From an uncultured Lachnospiraceae bacterium (GTDB taxonomy: Bacteria; Bacillota; Clostridia; Lachnospirales; Lachnospiraceae), in contig CAJUSO010000080.1 of the NCBI GenBank assembly GCA_910588965.1, positions 1-10,820 of the forward strand: 10,820 nucleotides of DNA, given 5' to 3'. Below, in pieces: positions 6,486 through 10,820 of the stretch. Made by a program: the position numbers and the translations under genes. The notes under the pieces were generated by a model. That model did not search any database and was not told the DNA's origin. It was given only the letters and a program-made list of their open reading frames with translations. The number at the start of each line of letters is the position of its first letter. The first letter of the stretch is position 1.

Positions 6486-6524
6486 GGCAGGCGGGATGAT
6501 TATGATAGAAATGGAGAGGATATT

Positions 6525-7874
6525 ATGGCGAGAATGTTTGGGACAGACGGAGTAAGGGGCGTGGCAGGCACAGAGCTTACCATTGAGCTGGCGATGAAGC
6601 TGGGGCAGGCGGGGGCTTATGTGCTTACGAAGGAAAAGGCGCACCAGCCGACGATCATCGTAGGCTGTGATACCAGGATATCCGGCGGGATGCTGGCAAA
6701 CGCGCTGATGGCCGGCATATGCTCCGTGGGTGCGAACGCAGTGTATATGGGTGTGGTGCCTACGCCTACCATTGCGTACCTGACCAAAAAGCATAAGGTG
6801 GATGCAGGGGTTGTAATTTCCGCATCCCACAACCCTATGGAGTTTAACGGGATTAAGTTTTTTAATGGGGAAGGCTATAAGCTCTCCGATGAACTGGAGG
6901 ATGAGATAGAATCCCTGATTCAGAATGGCATGAAGGATGTGCAGATGCCTTTAGGCTCTGGGATTGGGCATATCAGTTACCGTTTCGACGCTAGGGAGGA
7001 ATATGTCTTTTTCATGAAAAAGACAGTCCCCGTGGATTTGGGCGGGTTAAAGATTGTGGTGGACTGTGCGGAAGGCGCGTCCCATTACACTGCAGTGGAG
7101 ACGCTGCGCGGGCTGGGCGCAAACCTGGTGGCCATCCATGTGAACCCGGATGGGACCAATATCAATGCCAACTGCGGCTCCACCCATATGGATGAGCTGC
7201 GGGCAAGGGTCGTATACGAAAAAGCAGACGTAGGCCTGGCCTTCGATGGGGATGCGGACCGTATGCTGGCCGTGGACGAGAAAGGCAATATCGTAGACGG
7301 GGACCAGGTAATGGCCATAATTGGGAATTATATGAAAGACCATGGCAAATTAAAGAAGGATACCATTGTGGGGACCGTTATGAATAACCTGGGATTTACC
7401 CTGATGGGCAAACGCTGCGGGATCCATATTGAACAGACGAAGGTGGGGGACCGTTATGTGCTGGAGAACATGAGGGCGCATGGGTATAACCTGGGCGGCG
7501 AACAGTCCGGGCATATTATCTTCTTAGATGAGATTACCACAGGGGATGGGCTGCTTAGCGCCCTGCACCTTTTGGAGGTTATGGTGGAGACGGGGCAGCA
7601 GCTTTCAGAACTGGCACAGGTTATGGAGGTAATGCCCCAGGCATTGGTGAATGCCAAAGTGCCCAACCACAAGAAAGAGCATTTTATGGAATACCCAGAG
7701 GTAGCCCAGGCTATCCAGTCCCTGGAGCAGAAATTCGCAGGGGAAGGCAGGGTACTCATCCGCCCGTCAGGCACGGAACCTATGGTTCGCGTCATGATAG
7801 AGGGGAAAGACCAGGCGGAGATTACCCAGGATGCAAAGGAATTAGCAGAAATAATTATGAAAAATATGCTGTAA
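6525..7874 (+). CDS. glmM: Phosphoglucosamine mutase GlmM
   Basis: Converts glucosamine-6-phosphate to glucosamine-1-phosphate on the way to UDP-GlcNAc, the peptidoglycan precursor. Cytosolic. 449 residues, normal for the family. All four phosphohexomutase sites are visible: the phosphoserine loop SASHNP (99-104, phospho-Ser101), the Mg2+ loop DGDADR (241-246), the sugar-binding loop GGEQSGH (324-330) and the phosphate-binding loop RPSGTEPMVRV (413-423). The start MARMFGTDGVRG is the family consensus, with GGAGAGGA (6513-6520) upstream. Position after cdaA-cdaR is the conserved arrangement. In other Bacillota GlmM binds and inhibits CdaA, linking wall precursor supply to c-di-AMP. No glmS ribozyme-like element is expected or seen here. 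Confidence 0.98.
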   Translation: MARMFGTDGVRGVAGTELTIELAMKLGQAGAYVLTKEKAHQPTIIVGCDTRISGGMLANALMAGICSVGANAVYMGVVPTPTIAYLTKKHKVDAGVVISASHNPMEFNGIKFFNGEGYKLSDELEDEIESLIQNGMKDVQMPLGSGIGHISYRFDAREEYVFFMKKTVPVDLGGLKIVVDCAEGASHYTAVETLRGLGANLVAIHVNPDGTNINANCGSTHMDELRARVVYEKADVGLAFDGDADRMLAVDEKGNIVDGDQVMAIIGNYMKDHGKLKKDTIVGTVMNNLGFTLMGKRCGIHIEQTKVGDRYVLENMRAHGYNLGGEQSGHIIFLDEITTGDGLLSALHLLEVMVETGQQLSELAQVMEVMPQALVNAKVPNHKKEHFMEYPEVAQAIQSLEQKFAGEGRVLIRPSGTEPMVRVMIEGKDQAEITQDAKELAEIIMKNML

Positions 7875-7934
7875 GCGTACAGTTCTGCCAGATGGGGGCA
7901 AGCACTGAGGAAATAATGTATTGGAGGACAGAAT

Positions 7935-8198
7935 ATGGTAAGCCAGAAAGTAACGATTAAGAACCCTACGGGCCTGCACCTGCGGCCTGCGGGGATATTA
8001 TGTAAAGAAGCAGTAAAATACGATTCCCTTATCACGTTTAATTTCAAAGGAGGGACTGCCAACGCCAAAAGCGTGCTGAGCGTCCTAGGCGCCTGCATCA
8101 AGTCTGGGGATTCCATTGAATTTGTCTGCGAGGGCGAGGATGAGGAACAGGCTTTAGAGGCAGTGGTAACGGCAGTAGCCAATGGATTGGGAGAATAG
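7935..8198 (+). CDS. ptsH: HPr-family phosphocarrier protein
   Basis: 87-residue HPr-like protein. In the PTS, HPr carries phosphate from enzyme I to EIIA on His15, and in Bacillota HPr kinase marks Ser46 for carbon catabolite control. Both sites are present: GLHLRPAG with His15-Leu16-Arg17, and NAKSVLSVLG with Ser46. Differences from textbook HPr are Leu16 for the usual Ala, Gly20 for Thr in RPAT, and Val47-Leu48-Ser49 for the usual Ile-Met-Gly after Ser46. It is thus an HPr-family member of a divergent subtype and may not be the main PTS HPr. ATG at 7935 has GGAGG (7923-7927) 7 nt upstream. It lies 60 nt after glmM with no terminator, and its end is overlapped by the glycosyltransferase gene. 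No enzyme I or EII gene is nearby. Confidence 0.88.
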   Translation: MVSQKVTIKNPTGLHLRPAGILCKEAVKYDSLITFNFKGGTANAKSVLSVLGACIKSGDSIEFVCEGEDEEQALEAVVTAVANGLGE

Positions 8199-9081
8199 CC
8201 GGGTACAGGTGCTGATGTCCACTTACAACGGGGAGCGTTTTGTGGCAGAGCAGATAGACAGCCTCCTGTCCCAGAGCTGGAAAAACTTGGAAATCCTAAT
8301 CCGGGATGACGGCTCCACGGACGGGACATGGGGTATCTTGGAAAAGTATCGCAAAAGATACCCCAATATCCGTATTATTGCCGGGCAGAATGTGGGTGTG
8401 GCCAAGAGTTTTTTTGAACTGCTAAAGATGAGCGATGGGGAGTTTGCAGCCTTCTGTGACCAGGATGACGTATGGCTGGAGCGCAAGGTAGAGGCTGCCA
8501 TTGCCATGTTGGGGAAGGAGCAGGGGCCCGCCCTGTACTGCGGGGGCAAAACCCTGGTGGACAGCAGCCTGAATCCCATAGAAAAACAGAATAGGGAGAG
8601 ATTGGCGCCAGGCTTTGGAAATGCGGTGGTAGAATGTATCTGCACCGGTTGTACTGCGGTTCTCAACCGAAAATTAATAGATCTTATGAAGGTAAGGCTG
8701 CCAGAACATGCAATCTTGCATGACTGGTGGTCTTATCTGGTTGCGGCTTATGCGGGCAAGGTACTCTATGACCCGGAAGCCTATATCCTTTACCGGCAGC
8801 ATGGGGGGAACGTGGTAGGGGCCAAGGCGGGGTTTTGGGGCGGCGTGCAGGCCAAGGCTGCTTACCTGAAGAAGAATAAGGGGAAATTAAAAGGGCAGCT
8901 TGGGGATTTTGCAAGGCTGTACCAAGGGGACGCCCCCAAAGACGCCCTGGTACGGCAGGTGCTGGCGGCGGAAGGGCTGGCCGGCAGGGCCAAAATCATA
9001 TGGAACCGAAAAATATACCGGCAGGAAGCATTAGACGGCGTGGTAATGAGAATACTATTTTTACTTGGGAAAATGCTGTAA
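8182..9081 (+). CDS. Family 2 glycosyltransferase, rhamnosyltransferase-like
   Basis: GT-A fold, inverting family 2 glycosyltransferase of 299 residues, likely cytosolic or membrane-associated, adding a sugar to a surface polysaccharide. Visible motifs: nucleotide-binding start VLMSTYNGE (10-18), DDGSTDGT (42-49), the DxD-like metal site DQDDVW (93-98), the acceptor region HDWW (180-183) and YRQHGGNVVG (204-213). The HDWW plus YRQHGxNVVG pair is typical of RgpB-like and other rhamnosyltransferases, and rmlD and rmlB follow, so L-rhamnose as donor is a reasonable inference. The C-terminus (286-299) is hydrophobic and may touch the membrane. ATG at 8182 overlaps the HPr gene by 17 nt and lacks a clear SD, which suggests coupling to HPr translation. 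In-frame GTG 8209 or ATG 8215 would cut into the conserved first strand. Confidence 0.88.
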   Translation: MDWENSRVQVLMSTYNGERFVAEQIDSLLSQSWKNLEILIRDDGSTDGTWGILEKYRKRYPNIRIIAGQNVGVAKSFFELLKMSDGEFAAFCDQDDVWLERKVEAAIAMLGKEQGPALYCGGKTLVDSSLNPIEKQNRERLAPGFGNAVVECICTGCTAVLNRKLIDLMKVRLPEHAILHDWWSYLVAAYAGKVLYDPEAYILYRQHGGNVVGAKAGFWGGVQAKAAYLKKNKGKLKGQLGDFARLYQGDAPKDALVRQVLAAEGLAGRAKIIWNRKIYRQEALDGVVMRILFLLGKML

Positions 9082-9092
9082 AGAAGAAGTAG

Positions 9093-9102
9093 AAAGGAAA
9101 GG
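9093..9102 (+). promoter_or_regulatory. Ribosome binding site setting the GTG start of rmlD
   Basis: A purine-rich AAAGGAAAGG ends 7 nt before GTG at 9110. This supports the GTG start, which gives the family-typical MKKILVTG N-terminus. An in-frame start at 9065 lies inside the glycosyltransferase gene and would add 15 non-conserved residues. Confidence 0.7.
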
Positions 9103-9109
9103 TTGCGAA

Positions 9110-9976
9110 GTGAAGAAGATATTAGTGACAGGCTGCACCGGGCAGCTAGGGAGGGCGGTTAACAAAGAGTATGCAGGCAGCGGGGCGGAACTTATCAATA
9201 CGGATGTGCAGGCAGGGGATGGGGCCATTGCCCTGGACATTACCAAGATAGAGGACGTCACAGGCTTCGTGCAGGAGGCGGGGCCGGATGTGATTATTAA
9301 TTGCGCCGCCCATACCGCCGTTGATTTGTGCGAGCAGCAGTGGGATAGGGCTTATAAGATCAATGCCATAGGGGCTAGGAATTTGAGCATTGCGGCCGAA
9401 AAGGCAGGCGCTAAAATCATCCATGTGTCCACGGATTATGTATTTGACGGCAAGGGGACGCGCCCTTATACAGAATTTGACCCAGTGGGCCCGGTAAGCG
9501 CTTATGGGAAGACAAAGCTGGAAGGGGAGTATTTCGTAAAAGATTTTGCCAGCAAGTATTTCATCCTGCGGACAGCCTGGCTGTATGGGGACGGGAAGAA
9601 CTTTATCAAAACGATGCTGCGCCTGTCGGAAACCCATGAAAAAATCACGGTAGTAAACGACCAGGTAGGGAGCCCTACCAGTGCGGCGGAGCTTGCCAGG
9701 ATGATCCGTTTCCTGGAACCTACAGAGAATTATGGCCTGTTCCATGCCACCTGTGAGGGAAGCTGCAGCTGGGCGGAGTTTGCCCAGGAAATTTTCCGCC
9801 TGGCAGGGAAAGGCACGGAAGTAGTCCCTGTGACTACAGAGGAATACTGTGCAGCTAACCCGAACCAGGCGCCCCGCCCTGCTTATTCCATCCTGGAAAA
9901 TTACATGCTGAAGCTTACCAGCGATTTCCAAATGGCAGACTGGCATAAGGCGTTGGAAGAGTATATGGCCCAATAA
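9110..9976 (+). CDS. rmlD: dTDP-4-dehydrorhamnose reductase RmlD
   Basis: NADPH-dependent last step in dTDP-L-rhamnose synthesis: reduces dTDP-4-dehydro-L-rhamnose. Cytosolic. 288 residues from GTG at 9110, normal length. Extended short-chain dehydrogenase fold: the nucleotide-binding loop TGCTGQLG (7-14), NCAAHTAVD (64-72), STDYVFDG (107-114) and the catalytic pair Tyr132/Lys136 in AYGKTKLEGE. It starts 28 nt after the glycosyltransferase stop and is followed by rmlB after 57 nt. Its product is the probable donor for the adjacent glycosyltransferase. A reductase of this fold could act on a related sugar, but with rmlB next to it RmlD is the clear call. Confidence 0.95.
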   Translation: MKKILVTGCTGQLGRAVNKEYAGSGAELINTDVQAGDGAIALDITKIEDVTGFVQEAGPDVIINCAAHTAVDLCEQQWDRAYKINAIGARNLSIAAEKAGAKIIHVSTDYVFDGKGTRPYTEFDPVGPVSAYGKTKLEGEYFVKDFASKYFILRTAWLYGDGKNFIKTMLRLSETHEKITVVNDQVGSPTSAAELARMIRFLEPTENYGLFHATCEGSCSWAEFAQEIFRLAGKGTEVVPVTTEEYCAANPNQAPRPAYSILENYMLKLTSDFQMADWHKALEEYMAQ

Positions 9977-9979
9977 GAA

Positions 9980-9993
9980 TTATCCACGGATAA
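9980..9993. other. Small dyad between rmlD and rmlB
   Basis: TTATCC-ac-GGATAA, two 6-nt arms around 2 nt, just after the rmlD stop. It is too short and lacks a T-run for a terminator. It could be a weak hairpin (TTATC-CACG-GATAA) or a protein site, and it could also be chance in this A/T-rich gap. Confidence 0.25.
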
Positions 9994-10033
9994 ATTTAAG
10001 TAAAAGATAATCGGACACAAAAAGGAGAGAAGA

Positions 10034-10820
10034 ATGATGAGGACGTATCTGGTAACAGGCGGAGCCGGGTTTATCGGCTCAAATTATATTCACTATATGT
10101 TCCGCAAATATGGAGACAGTATCCATATCATCAATGTGGACAAGCTGACCTATGCAGGCAACCTGGAAAACCTAAAGGATGTAGAGTCCAGGCCGAATTA
10201 CACCTTTGTCAAAGCAGACATCTGTGACAGCGCCGCTATCGGCAGGATTTTTGCAGAAAATGACATTGACCGGGTAGTGCATTTTGCCGCTGAAAGCCAT
10301 GTAGACCGCAGTATTATGGATCCAGAGGTGTTTGTCCAGACCAACCTCTTAGGGACGGCCGTTATGCTGAACTGTGCAAAAGCTGCCTGGGAACAGGAGG
10401 ACGGCAGCTTCCAGGAAGGCAAGAAATTCCTCCATGTCTCTACGGACGAGGTGTACGGTTCCTTGGAAGAGGAGGGCGGCTATTTCTATGAGACGACCCC
10501 CTATGCCCCCCATAGCCCCTATTCCGCCAGCAAGGCAGGTTCGGACTTCCTGGTAAAGGCTTACATTGACACGTACCATTTCCCGGCCAACATCACGAAC
10601 TGCTCCAATAACTACGGCCCGTACCAATTCCCAGAGAAGCTCATCCCCTTGATTATCAACAATGCGCTTCAGGGCAAGAAACTCCCTGTCTATGGCGATG
10701 GCAAGAACGTCCGCGACTGGCTCTATGTAGACGATCATGCAAAAGGGATTGATATGGTCCAGGAACAGGGCAGGCTGGGAGAGACTTACAATATCGGCGG
10801 CCACAACGAAAAGCAGAATA
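10034..10820 (+). CDS. rmlB: dTDP-glucose 4,6-dehydratase RmlB (3' truncated by window)
   Basis: NAD+-dependent second step of dTDP-L-rhamnose synthesis: dTDP-glucose to dTDP-4-keto-6-deoxyglucose. Cytosolic. 262 residues are visible of a usual length near 340, and no stop occurs before the window ends. Rossmann loop TGGAGFIGSN (8-17), FAAESHVDRS (84-93), the catalytic STDEVYG with Asp138-Glu139 (136-142), Tyr163/Lys167 in YSASKAGSD, and the substrate region NNYGPYQFPEKLIPL (192-206) and GDGKNVRDWLYVDDH (221-235). All key residues are intact. AAGGAGAGA (10022-10030) precedes two adjacent in-frame ATGs (10034 and 10037). The first is annotated, and the second gives MRTYLVTGG, also plausible. 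rmlA and rmlC are not in the window and probably lie downstream or elsewhere. Confidence 0.97.
   Translation, partial: MMRTYLVTGGAGFIGSNYIHYMFRKYGDSIHIINVDKLTYAGNLENLKDVESRPNYTFVKADICDSAAIGRIFAENDIDRVVHFAAESHVDRSIMDPEVFVQTNLLGTAVMLNCAKAAWEQEDGSFQEGKKFLHVSTDEVYGSLEEEGGYFYETTPYAPHSPYSASKAGSDFLVKAYIDTYHFPANITNCSNNYGPYQFPEKLIPLIINNALQGKKLPVYGDGKNVRDWLYVDDHAKGIDMVQEQGRLGETYNIGGHNEKQN

Larger units (their letters stand above)
6366..6510 (+). repeat. Two-copy direct repeat, 70 bp identical, 75-bp period, before glmM
   Basis: Bases 6366-6435 and 6441-6510 are identical over 70 positions, beginning AGTAGGACGG and ending TATGATAGAA. They are separated by 5 nt (gtaga), and the 5 bases before copy 1 (gcagg) match that spacer at 3 of 5. 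The array fills nearly all of the 172-nt gap between cdaR and glmM. The second copy ends 14 nt before the glmM ATG. The 75-nt period is a multiple of three, so reading frames are kept across copies. Confidence 0.95.

Noticed and set aside
6426..6506. TATGAT (6426-6431 and 6501-6506) as -10 boxes for glmM promoters in the repeats
   Set aside because: No -35 match at 16-18 nt upstream in either copy; glmM can be served by read-through from the cdaA operon.
6353..6524. Riboswitch or glmS-type ribozyme before glmM
   Set aside because: The glmS ribozyme belongs to glmS, and the gap is explained by two repeat copies with simple hairpins; no multi-helix conserved core was seen.
7454..8329. 291-codon open frame on the - strand across the end of glmM, the HPr gene and the glycosyltransferase start
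   Set aside because: It lies antisense to three well-supported genes, has no recognisable domain and a Ser/Pro/Cys-rich composition typical of a shadow frame.
9146..9973. 275-codon open frame on the - strand inside rmlD
   Set aside because: Fully antisense to a clear RmlD with all catalytic motifs; no family features in the translation.
9980..9988. TTATCCACG, one base from a DnaA box (TTATNCACA)
   Set aside because: Single imperfect copy between biosynthesis genes with no cluster or origin features; chance or a small hairpin is more likely.

Overview
The window is a chromosomal stretch of a low-to-mid G+C Bacillota, most likely a gut-type Clostridia/Lachnospiraceae. The basis is the protein families (RecD2-type helicase, ComF, YvyF-like zinc protein, CdaA-CdaR-GlmM), strong AGGAGG-type ribosome binding sites, common AGG/AGA arginine codons and dense same-strand packing. 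All ten genes lie on the + strand. The first (recD2) and last (rmlB) run off the window.

Region 1 (1-2400): the C-terminal half of a RecD2-family helicase, a ComF-type phosphoribosyltransferase-fold protein with an eight-cysteine head, and a YvyF-like double zinc-knuckle/HTH protein. A hairpin with a T-run (2370-2397) closes this unit. In Bacillus the comFC-yvyF pair leads into flagellar genes. Here it does not.

Region 2 (2400-7874): a non-coding gap holds G/C-rich dyads, then a good extended -10 promoter whose -35 box lies inside a perfect 12-bp palindrome (probable operator). The promoter reads into a small two-TM protein and a polytopic membrane protein (ATGA overlap), neither of known function. 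These are followed by cdaA (c-di-AMP synthase), cdaR (its extracytoplasmic YbbR-domain regulator, 32-nt overlap) and glmM (phosphoglucosamine mutase). The cdaA-cdaR-glmM block is the classical c-di-AMP/cell-wall precursor module. The cdaR-glmM gap carries an exact 70-bp direct repeat with a 75-bp period. Each copy has a hairpin, and the repeat encodes, in one frame, a heptapeptide also found in the CdaR tail.

Region 3 (7875-end): an HPr-family protein with both His15 and Ser46, overlapped by 17 nt by a family 2 glycosyltransferase, then rmlD and rmlB for dTDP-L-rhamnose. This looks like the start of a rhamnose-containing cell-surface polysaccharide locus. No terminator was seen between glmM and the HPr gene, so c-di-AMP, amino-sugar, PTS and surface-glycan functions may be co-transcribed.

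No tRNA, rRNA, CRISPR array, insertion sequence or phage gene was seen. I did not find a clearly new defence or mobile system. The best candidates for something undescribed are the two membrane proteins fused to the c-di-AMP operon, the palindromic operator in front of them, the tandem repeat before glmM, and the HPr-like gene joined to glycan synthesis.
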